NCBI GenBank assembly: GCA_008704415.1
Contig: VXIS01000003.1
Coordinates: 62,001 to 126,000 of the forward strand
DNA: 64,000 bases
Direction: 5' to 3'
DNA from: Sphaerosporella brunnea
Taxonomy: Eukaryota > Ascomycota > Pezizomycetes > Pezizales > Pyronemataceae
The translations under genes and the position numbers were made by a program. The notes beneath the pieces are model-generated. The model was given only the letters and a program-made list of their open reading frames with translations, searched no databases and was not told the DNA's origin. Below, one piece after another: positions 1 to 10,843 of this stretch (position 1 is its first letter; every line of letters starts with the position of its first letter).

Positions 1-1070
1 AACTTACCCAGATCCTATGCAAAACGTGTACCACAGGGTTTCGTGCGGTACATACTCTCACCGTCCTGCAAGAAACACTCCGACGGGTTCATTCCTCGCG
101 TTGAGAGGACAATCAATGCTGAGGATGCAACAATGGCTATTTTCAGACGCGAGACCACGCCTTTAAGTTTTGCAGGCGGTGGAAGACATGGCCTTGTTAC
201 AGGCAGTAAAACATGACACAAGGGACGAGAGGTAGAAGTGCTTGCCGGCAACCCCAGTGGTGTACGAAAGCGGGTTTGGCCTTCCTAGACTCCACCCGGC
301 CTGACAGTGTGGGGACCTGTCAGTGTGCGTGTTGCCGTGTGTGCTGTGGGGATATCTGTGACGAATCTCGTGGGTGCTGTCACGTATTTGCTGGGTTTCG
401 CTTGTTTTTATTTGCTGAGATCCAGTCGTAGGCTTAGGCCTACGGGGTTGCATAGTATCATCCTCTCTATGTATGCCAGGTCCGCAGGCGGGCGAATGCA
501 GTATCATTAATCCGCGGCAAACAACCAGCGGGGGCAGTGAACGCAACGATAAATGACGGAAGGGCATTTACCACGCTGGCCTGCGTTGCAAACCGCGTGC
601 GAACGCACAAATCTGTGCCGCATGGTGTCTCCCGCAGCTAGGTTCCTGACTGCATTTCTGAATCTAGTTGGCATCGCGGCCGCTGGTGTCAGAGTGGGAA
701 GCAAACTGACGGTGGGAACCGGAGCTATGATTGATTGGTGCACGGAAGCTGGATTTGTAGCAGTACACAACCCATCTGACCGCGGCTTGATATCCAGCGT
801 AACCGTGGATTGTAGCTAGGTGGCAAACGACCGAGCGCTTTGCAGTGACGTGTGTCCATAATGCACGCCGCACAAATCGCTACACGCAAGCAGGCCCACA
901 GCTGAGCCTGAATTACATCATGGCCACTGACGCGCGACAGTAACACCAGCGCTTATGTAATTCACGAGCGAGTGAGAGCCGGCTGCGTTTCCATTGTCGC
1001 AGAGACGGCGTCCCAGGGGAGCCAACAGGACCAGAATCGCGCGGTCTCAGATTAAGCGGCGGATAGTCAA
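1..1070. other. No recognisable gene
   Basis: Only short open frames with no family resemblance. The last roughly 130 bases may be the left flank of a gene that the hAT insertion at 1079 interrupted: when the insert and one TSD copy are removed, an open frame runs from about 1035 into 4277-4360. Confidence 0.3.
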
Positions 1071-1885
1071 CCCGGTGCCAGTGTTCCGTACAGTCCGTCC
1101 AGGACTGCGGACTGGATCGGACCGACTGGTGCGATCCAATCCGGTCCGCACTTCAGGAGGACCACCATGATCTAGTCTGATTCAGTCCACGGGTCTCAGG
1201 AACCGGGAAAGACCGCAGTCGACTGCAGTCGACTGGAAGCTGAGTAAGATTGTAGGTGTACGTAGCTTGTAATATGTCTCATAGTAGAAACCCGCCTGGA
1301 GTCCGTTTGCCGCGGTGGACCTTTTCCATGCGCCACGCCACCGTGGACGTTTTCCACGCTGCCGTGGACCCTTTCTTGGCCTGCGAAGAAAATTTGATTC
1401 CTTGCGCCACCGTCTCAACGTATTTCCATAACCCTTAACCACCACCTCCGAAGCTCCAGCGGCGGCCTGCGGACGATCTGGGCCGTAATAGCATGGAAGT
1501 CTTTCAACATGAGTCACCGCTTGATGAGTATGCTGTTCAGGATGTCATCAAATATTAGGCTGCAAAGCGCACCGAGCCACGCTGCAAGGACCTAGCACGC
1601 ATGACGCTTCAATGTGGTTCAGCGGCTTACGTATTGCCTTATCTGAGTACCGCAAAGGTGCTGGGGGTCTTGAGAATTTATCACGGCGGTGCTTAAAATC
1701 TCTTTCTTGTCGAACGAGACATCAAAAAACAGTACTTACATTTGTTGGAGGAGCAAAAGATCAACCAGCGCCCGAGGACCATCCGGGTAAGTAACGGAGT
1801 CTCTACGCTGTGGGATTGATCCCCAAGCTTGCTAGGCTTGTAACCCCGCGGAAGTCAGGTAACAACCGATGAACCTACCGATTTC

Positions 1886-1959
1886 ACCGGGAATTGAACC
1901 GTCATCCTTCCGCGCTCATGGTTTCATATGGAGTGCGTCCCTCCAACTACACCACGAGC
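1886..1959 (-). other. tRNA-like sequence (possible SINE head or tRNA relic)
   Basis: Read on the minus strand, this 74-nt stretch starts GCTCGTGGTGTAGTTGG, which fits a pol III A box (TGGTGTAGTTGG). It ends with a perfect B-box core GGTTCAATTCC at normal spacing. GTG/CAC can form a D-stem, and CGCACTC/GAGCGCG can form a hairpin in the anticodon position with an oversized 13-nt loop. The T-stem and acceptor stem do not pair, so it is not a functional tRNA. It lies inside the hAT copy. Confidence 0.35.
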
Positions 1960-2353
1960 ATCTGGGCTGAAATTGTTGGCGCTATGAACACTAGGTGCCG
2001 CACAGCGCCAGCGAGACACAGTGCCACCAACCGCGCGCGACCACCACAATCATCGCATCGCTACGACGGACAGCTAGTCAACCACCGCACCATGAGGAAC
2101 ACGAGGAACTCGTACCTAACTATACCTGCTATGTCTGCTGAACCGGGGCGCGTCTTCAGCGGTGCAAAATTGACCATCACGGATCGTCGGTGCATCTTGA
2201 GCGATGACGCTATCAGCGCTCTGGAGTGTTTGAATAGCTGGGCGCGCGATGTATTCCCTAGGGTACAATATTTTGGTGTGGTGTGGTTTAAAAGTCACCA
2301 CAAAAGCGTGTTTCGTAGTTTAAATGTCACACCGCGGTGTCAAAGTCGTGACA

Positions 2354-2640
2354 TTTAAACTACAAAACCTCTTATCGTCGTGGCATAGAAAACGTGTCGT
2401 GCCAAATACACCACCCGGGGTGTCAAAGCCACCATGAAAGGAAGCATCAGGACCAAGTCGTGCCATTTAAACTACAAAACCTCTTATCGTCGTGGCATAG
2501 AAAACGTGTCGTGCCAAATACACCACCCGGGGTGTCAAAGCCACCATGAAAGGAAGCATCAGGACCAAGTCGTGCCATTTAAACTACAAACCCTCTTATC
2601 GTCGTGGCATAGAAAACGTGTCGTGCCAAATACACCACGC
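2354..2640. repeat. 112-bp tandem repeat
   Basis: Two full units and a partial third, starting at 2354, 2466 and 2578, near-identical. Each contains TTTAAACTACAAAACCTC and a GTCGTGCCA motif. It lies within the CCCTAGGG element. Confidence 0.9.
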
Positions 2641-3342
2641 AGTTCGTGCTTGCAACGCCACGATAAACGGCACACCGAGTCAAGTGAAGCAGACACATCA
2701 AGAACGAATTCGCCACGACGAACGACACCACATTTGGAGGAAAGCTAAGCCCATTTGAGGGGACGGGAGGTTCCGCGGTTGTCCCATCTTTAAATTTCCG
2801 GCCTTCCGCTTCTCCACCCTTTCCCTCCCTCAACCTTCATCACCAACCATCCTTCATCACCAACCATCCCTCAACACCAACAAGCCCCCATCAGCTATCA
2901 CCCCGCTCGTTCCGCGCTCCACCCTTTGCCTGCCTGCGTGTGCCTGTTGCATTGACTTACTTTCGGCTGCACGTTTCTGTGCTCATCCAGGTGAGTTTCC
3001 ACGCGCAGCAGAACAGTCAATTCCGCTGACATCGTGCTGCTTCTAGAGCTCGCTGGAGTTAACAGGCAGCGGAACGCGGCTGATCCCGCTACCCCATTCC
3101 CGCTGCTGCCCCCGTCAGTTTCCACTCATGCTTTTGCTGAACTTAGCTAACTTTTCCCAGACCCAGGACTTCTACCAACGCAGCAAAGCTTCCCCGATTG
3201 TCTCCTTACAAGCAAGTCCGGCTTTGTTGTAAAGCGTGGTGGTATTTGTGGTGGTTTGTGATGGAGACGTTGGGTGCACGGACTGTGGCGGCAGTCGTCG
3301 TGTTGAATGTAGTGGGGCTTGTGTTTATCCTGTAGATCGGCT

Positions 3343-3432
3343 ATATTGAAGAATTAACTGGCATTTATTGTGGCAATTATTGTGGCATCCATCGTGGCAA
3401 GCATCGTGGCATTTATCGTGGCATTTTTGCAC
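3343..3432. repeat. Short irregular GTGGCAT repeat
   Basis: Seven imperfect 13-15 bp units of the type CATTTATYGTGGCA inside the CCCTAGGG element, leading into the larger array that follows. Confidence 0.6.
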
Positions 3433-3442
3433 GAACATGTGG

Positions 3443-3790
3443 TGTAAAGGCCACGAACTCGTAGTTTAAAGGCCACGAACTGGTGGTTTAAAAGACACGA
3501 ACTCGTAGTTTAAAGGCCACGAACTGGTGGTTTAAAAGACACGAACTCGTAGTTTAAAGGCCACGAACTGGTGGTTTGAAAGACACGAACTCGTAGTTTA
3601 AAGGCCACGAACTGGTGGTTCAAAAGACACGAACTCGTAGTTTAAAGGCCACGAACTGGTGGTTTAAAAGACACGAACTCGTGGTTTGAAAGACACGAAC
3701 TCGTCGTTTGAAAGACACGAACGGCGTAGTATGAACGACACGAACTTGTAGTTTGAAAGACACGAATTTGCAGTATAAAGGACACGAACG
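3443..3790. repeat. 44-bp tandem array built of two 22-bp half-units
   Basis: Alternating half-units GGCCACGAACTGGTGGTTT and AGACACGAACTCGTAGTTT give a 44-bp period. The array decays towards the right end. Every half-unit carries the core CACGAACT and a TTTAAA or TTTGAA box, as expected for repeated protein-binding sites in a transposon's subterminal region. Units are contiguous, so it is not a spacer-repeat (CRISPR) structure. Confidence 0.85.
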
Positions 3791-4276
3791 CGCCATATAG
3801 CGCTTTAGTGAGTGGATGTCACTTTAGTGACACCACAGACGGCACCACAGACGGCACCATATACGTCCTGCTGTTTATACTACAAATTATTGAACCCTAG
3901 GGGTATTGATCTCTGCCAAATATTCCCAATTACAGGAGCTTGATGAAATGCTCAAGGCACTATCCAAAGCGGAGCTTGAAAAGAGAAAACAGAACAGTGG
4001 GAGACGAGGAGAGCAGGGGACCGGGAGTGAGGGATAGCGCGATAGCGGGATAGCGGGATAGCGGCGGTCATGTCTTGGTAGAAAATTGGCAACAGATAGT
4101 GTTCTGGTGAACGCCCAAACAACGGTCGACTGCAGTCGACTGCAGGCGGTCCAGACCGCAGTACCAAAAAGACTGCCAGTCCTGGTCTTTCCTGCAGCCT
4201 GGATCGCGGCATGCGCTCCAGTCCGGTCCAGAACCAGGCCCGGACCGAACGGACCGTTCAGAAAACTGCCCGGTGC

Positions 4277-4675
4277 TCGATGCCCTTGCGACTGTTGATG
4301 TACTACCGCGGAACCGACCAGCAAAATGGTTTGTCGGAAATCCAAGCATCCCTGACATCCGTCAAATATGATCGATAACCTTCGATCCGGCAATTTGAAT
4401 CGGCCGCCCAATATGCGGGCTACCGACTCGACGAGGAAAAGGAAGGCAAACGCGGATTCAATCGCAAGGTCGCGTTTAGAATGCCCTCGGCCTCACACGT
4501 CGTCGGCATTATTGGCTGGCCCCTGCTGCTTGCTTTGCAGTTGCGCCGCACAGTTGTTGGCGATCCGGATGCCGCGTTACCCGTCTTGCCTTGCGACAGA
4601 CCTGCCCCCGCCATTATCGCCGTTCCGTATCTTATAACCCGCCGCGCGCCATTCGATTTGGTGCCAATGGTTTGA
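4277..4675 (+). pseudogene. Unrecognised gene remnant beside the hAT insertion
   Basis: Protein-like open frames follow the hAT TSD directly. The first encodes LPRNRPAKWFVGNPSIPDI. After a frame change comes an open stretch (about 4380-4675) with AGYRLDEEKEGKRGFNRK and a hydrophobic run near 4520-4600. I do not recognise a family. The continuity of the first frame with DNA left of 1071 suggests this gene was the target of the hAT insertion. The frame breaks indicate decay. Confidence 0.3.
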
Positions 4676-4680
4676 TGGCG

Positions 4681-5542
4681 CTCCTATCACGAACCTTGTG
4701 CCTCCTCTCGACTGGAGACGAACGCGTGGCCGTCTCGGCAAAATGGTTTGAGACCTTGGAGGAAAGACATCTCGAATTCAATCTTGCGCTGCATTACGGG
4801 ACATCTGCGCTGTGCTAGTGGGCCTGCCAACGACACAGTCTCCGTTCTTTCTCCAATAACCGGCAGGTCCCGTGAATTGGAGCGATTGTTTTGACGCCGC
4901 TGTTACGTCGTTTATTTCGCGTGCGGTGTGGTCCTGATTCATCTGTTCCTGCGCGTGCTACTTCAATCAGCCCCTTCACCAAACGAGCTGATGCGTGTGG
5001 GGTTGCCAGTGGGGGCCGAACCAGGTTCGCGCCTGCACGGCGTTGTGACTGCTCCGATTGGCAGGAATCAACAAACGCAAGCGTCGCCCATTGCTCGGTG
5101 TTTCCTGGGCAAAATGTGGTGCCCCCACAGCAACACATTCCTGGAGCGGCAGCAGGCGCATTCAAGATGGCCGAACATCCTGCAGCTGACAAATGTCCGT
5201 GACCTGGAGGGGGGGGGTGGAAACATCACACCAACCCTGGCCGGGAGTAGACCACAAACTTGGACATGAATGCAGGCAAACATTCGCCAGCGGGAGATAG
5301 AAGAGCCGCGGAAACCTGGGACGAAGAGCTATTTCCCTTCCTATCGAGCATCGTTAATGGACGTGGATCATGGCTCACGCCGTTTTGAAGTTGCAAGAGA
5401 GGACCTCCATGCTCTCCCTTGTGACGACGAAAGATATCATTTCAGCCAGGATCAGGATTGGGGAACAATATACCACGAAATGGCGAGGAAGCAACCGGTA
5501 TTCCTGCGTGTGCATGAAAATGATCTGAGGGAAAGTTTTTAA
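4681..5542 (+). other. Possible decayed coding sequence, unrecognised
   Basis: Short open frames in changing phase. The longest plausible one (5270-5542, ending in TAA) would encode 90 aa rich in charged residues with no motif I recognise. A run of nine Gs lies near 5208-5217. It may be more of the remnant to the left. Confidence 0.2.
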
Positions 5543-6419
5543 AAGTGCTGGTTGTTTGCGTGCATCAATTGCGTTGTCTCTTGCTTAAAACTGCTTTCTG
5601 CCGTTGTGGTACCAACGAAGCGATGAGGTTCTTTCGGGCCTCAATTGTTACATTAGAGTGGACCAGGATCCTTTCTCGTCCCTTGCCTGCTGAATGGCTC
5701 TCATCCGGGTATTTCAGTGTCATCGTGTAGCGGTCATTCACTGTGTAAACTCACACAAAGATATAATAGAACTGAGAACTACCCCTCAGAGTCCTTAGAC
5801 TCTCGTTACAAGAGAATAACGGTCTGACCACTATCTCAAACCGGTCCCGCTCTGCATCCACGATTGCTGGAGACGTTTGAACATCAGGCTCATTCTCAGG
5901 AGCAGCAGCTATCGGCTTGGACTCAAAATCCTCACAAATGGCCGTTGATATGTCTGCAACCCACGTAGTTTCGAAATCACCAATGGTGATGTAGATGTCT
6001 GATCATCAGACAGTACTTTCTGAGAGCGAGAAACGCTTTATGACGGAATCAGATGGCCAGATTTGTATCGCTATCTGATGATTTTCCCGCTGAGATTCGG
6101 TCGCTGCTGGTTGTTCTAGTCTGTGAGGTCGCGAAATAGAGTGGATATGGTTTCCTGCTGCGCGACGCATGGAGAATTGCCGTGGTCTGAAGATGAGGTA
6201 CGGACCCCACAACTGCCGCATCGTAATTGTGCAATAAATGAGGTCACCCCGTACCCCGTCACGAATAGGCTCGACGTTGCGACTGTCATTTCCACTCAAA
6301 AATGGCTACTGTTCGCCTAGTTATTTCTGGCATGAAACGTCCTCGGTAAATGATACTGCAAATACAGACAGAGGCGGTTGAATATGCATGACGTTATGCT
6401 CACAAATACAAAGACTTCG
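5543..6419. other. No gene seen
   Basis: AT-richer DNA with frequent stops in all frames and no repeat shared with the rest of the window. Confidence 0.3.
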
Positions 6420-6696
6420 GAACCGCGGGCGGCGGAGATGGAGGGGAAGCTGGAGGTCCTTCAGGTTGTTGAATCTGTATCTCGCGTTCATGTTTCTTTC
6501 CTTGATGTATGTGTAAACAAAAAACTACAGATCCCGCCGGGCGCCGGGTACTTCTGGGCCTGGCGGGTGTGCGTAGGCGCGTGGGTCTCGATCCAAAAAG
6601 CCTGGTCCACACGGGCCGTGATTGCAAAAGCTCATTTCAATCAGTCCGGTTCAGACCGCGCTCAAAGCCGGACTGGCCGGACTTTTGACAGCCCTG
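6420..6696 (-). mobile_element. hAT subfamily B, terminal fragment
   Basis: On the minus strand the end reads CAGGGCTGTCAAAAGTCC from 6696, followed by DNA that matches the left part of the copy at 40158-40900, including a conserved stretch encoding HIHQGKKHEREIQIQQPEG. No partner end or TSD is found, so this is a truncated copy. Confidence 0.7.
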
Positions 6697-7538
6697 TCAG
6701 TAACCATTGCTATAAACGCATGCTGAGGGCATGTTGCATCGTAATCGCTCACATCTAACAGATCATTTGCAAGGCAGCCTTGTAAAAGTTGATGATCTAC
6801 AGGCAGCCGCAACTAACGCAAACTTTCCTTTCCCTAAACACAAGTCCTTTTTTGTTACCCGACCCAACAAAACCTTGTTTGAGCTCCCCGAATGAGGGGT
6901 GATTTTGGACGCATACTTGCGTCTATTCGATTAATTCTCCGTTGACGGCCTACCTCACCGTCTGTCACCCTTCCGTTGTTCGGTCCAGAGTACGGAAATG
7001 TGGCGTCACCGCCCTCGACTGTACTATCGTCAAGGCCCGCTCCTGTCTGTCATTCGAGAGGCCAGACACAACATCGATCACTTCGGGCTCACTCAAACCC
7101 CTCAAGGCCAAAACAAGCTGCCCACCGTCTTCCTTCAGCCCTGACACCAACAAAATCAAGCACGCCCTTCAACCTGCAACAAAAACCTTCACCACCCCTC
7201 ATCCCCCCGCTCCAAGACCAACAACATTCACCGCTCCTTGAGAACGCTCACATCCCACTGCACACACCTCCACACACCGAGCGATGGTTAAAACACGCGG
7301 AATGGCGCACCGTCAGCGCCGCGACACATCCCAACCTGCTGAAGAGCCGGCCCGACTCGAAGGCCCGCCCCGTTGACCAGGTACACAGCGTGACCCCGCC
7401 CCAGTGGCGCCGCATCCCTCCTTCACCGGTTCGCTGGAACAGGCTTTGCCGGGCTCGGGTGCATTGTCCAACGTGTCCACGCCGCCTAACCACCAAAACT
7501 TCAACGACACCGCCAACCGCCGCAAACCTGGATCGATG
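6697..7538. other. Region upstream of the kinase pseudogene
   Basis: C-rich, low-complexity coding-like sequence (Pro, Thr, Ser in the plus frames) around 7080-7300. It could be the decayed N-terminus of the FunK1 gene or an unrelated leader. No start codon can be chosen. Confidence 0.25.
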
Positions 7539-9232
7539 ACGCACCGCGAGTTGATGGACGTCGCTTTGTACCTGGAGCTGTGGGACCGAGTGGTATATGA
7601 CATTCACTCGCTCTGGCGCAATTTTGATGAGGCCCGAGGACTCGCCACCATACCCGATCGTTTGCACGATGGCCGCCGGTGGGTCGGGTTGCTGGAATGG
7701 TTTTTCGCAGACATTATCCCACTGCTTCAACCCAGCGCACCCGCAAAGAAGACAATGTCTTCTAGTTCGCTGCAGCTGCGAACCTGGGCGACGGTATTCA
7801 CGCACTTCGTGGGACCAGGTGCGCGTTGTAGGGGAACTGAAAAAAAGTTCATCCAAGGACGGCCTCAATTAGACCTTTTTCAAGCTGGCCAAGTACGTTC
7901 ATAAATTGTTCGGAAGTCAGCCGCAGAGGCGTTGCGCCCTGGGTTTTACCCTCTGTGGCCCCATCATGCGTGTTTTCCGATTCAACAGATCGGGCGCCAA
8001 GGGGTCCACCGCCATCGATATCGATGAACATCCACATACCTTTCTAGCCGCGACGACTTTTTCCTCACTCCGGACCCCGAAGCGATTGGATTCGATCCTA
8101 CAATCCGATGGAACCCCTACAACGCCGAAACTGAGGTCGTGTACGATCCCACGTTGCATTCAGTCATGCCCACACTTCCTGATCCGTTTATTGTCGCAGT
8201 TAAGGAAAAGTACCGTATCTGTCGGAATTTCGTTGTCCGTCGGTATGCGATTGTGACTGGTGGCACTGTTTGCTGGCGTGCTCGGTCATTTGACTCACCG
8301 TAGACGAGCGCGTGGTTGTACGTCATCAAGGACCAATGGCGGGTAGCTGAGCGTGACCAGGAGGTGATTTCCTTGCTAGGATCCTACCAGGGACAGTCGG
8401 TTTACCAGGATACATATGGCACACGGAAGTGCAATCCGGCGCCACCGGGAGGAGAATAGACGTCGCGGGACACGTCAGGAGATTCGCAACAGACAATGGG
8501 AACATCACCACCAAGGCCACAACCACCGGGCCAGGGGGACCTTACTAATTTAAACAGAAACCTCTACCGCACAAGCGCCAATTGCATGCGGCCGCAAAAT
8601 CGCATCAAGACCCGTCTGATCATGAGCCCTCTTGGATTGGACTTGCTGTCTTTCCATTCTTACAATCACCTTCTTCTCGCACTGAAGGATGCAGTCCTCG
8701 GCCACCGCTACATGTACACGGTCCACAACGTTGTGCATCGCGACGTGTCGCTCAGCCATATCCACAAAAGAAGGCACCAGCCGTAGCGCCCTATGGTTTC
8801 CTCGTCGATTTTGACTTTGCATTCGACCAAGCCCAACAGCGAATGTCCGGAGCTGACGTTATCGCGGGCACTTTTCCGTACATGAGTATTGACGTCCTGG
8901 AAGGCATGACGAAGGCACACTCGGCGATCCAGGATCTTGAAAGCTTTTACTACGTTCTGCTTGACATCGTTATCAACTACGACGAGCGATGTGCTCAGAG
9001 AAACCCACAACCGTCTGAGACCATCTTTACGAGCCTCAGCTTTTCCGATAACGTTCATGAACTTCGTATGTTTTCGCCCTCGAGCAAAAACTATTTCCTT
9101 AACCAGACGCGGTTCATAAACCGCGTGGTGCCCACGTTTAATAACAAGGCGCAGTCCACATTGTGGCCGGTGATTGATGACTGGTGTGAGCTCATCGCGA
9201 AGATTGGTAGTCGCACCGACCATATGCAGTGA
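7539..9232 (+). pseudogene. FunK1-type fungal protein kinase, pseudogene
   Basis: FunK1 is a kinase family known from fungi; its substrates are unknown. Family blocks appear in order but in changing frames: WDQVRVVGELKKSSSK (about 7815-7860), LAKYVHKLFGSQPQRR then GFTLCGPIMRVFRFNRSGA (7880-8010), GFDPTI (about 8090), LYVIKDQWRVAERDQE with the presumed ATP-binding lysine (about 8315), VVHRDVSLSHI with the catalytic HRD (about 8732), PYGFLVDFDFAFDQ with DFD in place of DFG (about 8792) and HSAIQDLESFYYVLL (about 8920). There is an in-frame TAG at 7870-7872 between two conserved blocks, and at least three further frame changes, two with no plausible intron. All three catalytic residues are still readable, so the inactivation looks recent. 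Confidence 0.85.
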
Positions 9233-10450
9233 GCACGGTATTCCTGTCATGGTTCCCGCGCTCGGGCGACGAGGGGAGGATATAACCACGATGTATGCTA
9301 GCGAGCTGGCTATTCTGGAACCAGGCATCACCGCGCTGCCGGATTAGGTGTTGGGATGTGTCTGTGGTTCATGATCGGCCTTATACTATTGCATTCGGCG
9401 GCGTATTCGTTTCGCGGTTCAGTGGGTTTTAAGTAATGCTATCGTACATATTCTTCTCGCACCTCCTCTCTTCGTCTCTAGTTTTGCCGGAAAGTTGTCG
9501 TGTCGTTCTAGTTGGTAAAGGTATAAGGTTCAGGGGAGCCAGCATCCTACTCCCCGGACGTGCCCTCACCTGCATCTCTCTAGACATGTCACTCGGCGCG
9601 GCGGGTACTCGAGTTTGCCCTGTTCCAGCGTGCTCGTCGGCACAAGGTATCTTCGTGCTGATGTACATGAACGGTGTTCGCTACGAGTCGAGCGTTATGA
9701 CGAAGTCGGGAATTGCTTTGAATTGACCGTAGGGAAGTCAAATGGTTTTCGGCGACGGTCGTGGGAGTTCGATATCATACCGAGGAAAGGGAGGACGTGG
9801 CGTCGCCTGTAATCGCAAGCTATGAAAGCCCGAAGCCATCACCGCAAACCCAAAAGACCGAACCACCCCAAATTGAAAGACTGAAGCGCCTCAAAGTGAA
9901 ACCGACCGACCCTGCTAGAGCCAAAGAATGAAACCCCGCCACGCTAAAGACCGAATCCGCAGAAGGAAACCCTCGAGGCCGACACAGGATCAGCTCACAT
10001 AATCTGAAGAATGAGACACAGACTGGTGGTGGGAAAAAGGTACTTGAAATGTCCATGGCGATGCCAATCCCGATTGGCCAGCCATGGAGCTGTAACTCGG
10101 GCTGACTGCTGTCACTGTGACTGGAGCAAAGCATCGCATACGAGCCGGATGCTGACGCACCTTCAGCCATGCGACGCCTGTAAGCGATGTTTTTGAGAGC
10201 ATGGGTAATCACCACAAGAGGCGTTGAAGCCGAATGAGCTCACTGTGCAAGTCAAAGAAGATTGGAATTGCACCATCAGGAAGTAAAGTGATTTGGAATG
10301 AGGGTGCGGTGGACTCGGAACAGGTGCCACCCTTGAAGTAACCTCACATGCATCATCATCAAATCGTCTGCGCGTCCGGTGTAAGCCCGGAAACGACTCC
10401 AAAGGGATGGTGGCTAAATTTTCATGCCTTCTTCAAACCAGTGTCTCAGA
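9233..10450. other. No gene identified
   Basis: One small plus-strand frame with a hydrophobic start (ATG at 9436, MLSYIFFSHLLSSSLVL, 96 codons) could encode a secreted peptide, but nothing supports expression. Otherwise nothing recognisable. Confidence 0.25.
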
Positions 10451-10626
10451 CAGGGCGGTCAATAGTCCGGCCGACCGCGAGGTCAAATGGGGCCCAAGGA
10501 GTAGGTCAGGTCGGGACGGTGATGTGGCAAGCGCGAAATGCATATCAAAAACCTGGATATCTGATAGGTGCCGGCCGGTGCCCGGTATCCTGACATAAGG
10601 TCGGGTCGGTCATTGTGCCGAACGCA
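10451..10626 (+). mobile_element. hAT subfamily B, terminal fragment
   Basis: Begins CAGGGCGGTCAATAGTCCGG and matches, in inverse orientation, 40725-40900, the right end of the subfamily B copy, including GTGCCGGCCGGTGCCCGGT. It breaks off into hAT coding DNA at about 10627. Confidence 0.7.
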
Positions 10627-10843
10627 GAAAAGGCGCGCCCGGTTGGCAGGCTCCCAGGTCGATGCATTGGAGCAATTTCAGCAACTCCCGGTCGAAGGAT
10701 TCGCTGGCATGCAAGACTACTGGGTTCAAGCGATGGAACACGGCTCCAATGGGATGTTCGGGCGAGATCTGCCTCGCATGGGAGTTGAGCTCAATGCGAT
10801 TCCAGCGATGTCTGCCGAAGCAGAACGTGTGTTCATCGGATGA
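10627..10843 (+). pseudogene. hAT transposase C-terminal fragment
   Basis: An open frame of about 70 codons ends with GVELNAIPAMSAEAERVFIG and a stop. This is the hAT dimerisation motif, although the family normally continues for 30-50 residues. The preceding MQDYWVQAMEHGS also fits the family (tryptophan before the dimer block). No TIR or TSD can be assigned to it. Confidence 0.75.

Larger units (their letters stand above)
2256..3902. mobile_element. CCCTAGGG-ended transposon nested in the hAT gene
   Basis: A 1647-bp element bounded by palindromic CCCTAGGG ends. The inverted ends read CCCTAGGGTACAATA on the left and CCCTAGGGTTCAATA on the right strand. It is flanked by GTATT at 2251-2255 and 3903-3907, and removing it restores the hAT reading frame. 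It has no convincing transposase gene. Much of its length is two tandem arrays (2354-2640 and 3443-3790) plus pyrimidine-rich unique DNA around 2750-3350. I do not recognise the superfamily. The 127-bp element at 17528-17654 has the same two ends. Confidence 0.8.
2085..4037 (+). pseudogene. hAT transposase C-terminus, split by a nested transposon
   Basis: Frame 1 up to 2255 encodes the hAT dimerisation signature: IPAMSAEPGRVFSGAK, then DRRC and LNSWARDV. The frame is interrupted at 2256 by the CCCTAGGG element. If 2256-3902 plus one copy of the 5-bp duplication GTATT is removed, the same frame continues from 3908 through a charged tail (DEMLKALSKAELEKRKQ) to a TAG at 4035-4037. The same tail is encoded in the deleted sister copy near 62727-62780. 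This is established hAT family architecture. The N-terminal BED finger and the catalytic DDE region are missing, so the copy cannot encode an active transposase. Confidence 0.85.
1079..4268 (+). mobile_element. hAT transposon, subfamily A, copy 1 (carries a nested element)
   Basis: The left end reads CAGTGTTCCGTACAGTCC and the right end is its degenerate inverse (…GGACCGTTCAGAAAACTG). The 8 bp on each side are identical, CCCGGTGC at 1071-1078 and at 4269-4276, which is the hAT target-site signature. Subterminal palindromic GTCGACTGCAGTCGACT blocks lie inside both ends (about 1214-1236 and 4125-4145) and are candidate transposase binding sites. The element is 3190 bp long, but 1647 bp of that is a second transposon at 2256-3902, so the hAT copy itself is about 1.54 kb. 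It keeps only the C-terminal part of a transposase gene and so is an internally deleted, non-autonomous copy. Its sister copy is 62380-63090. Confidence 0.9.
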
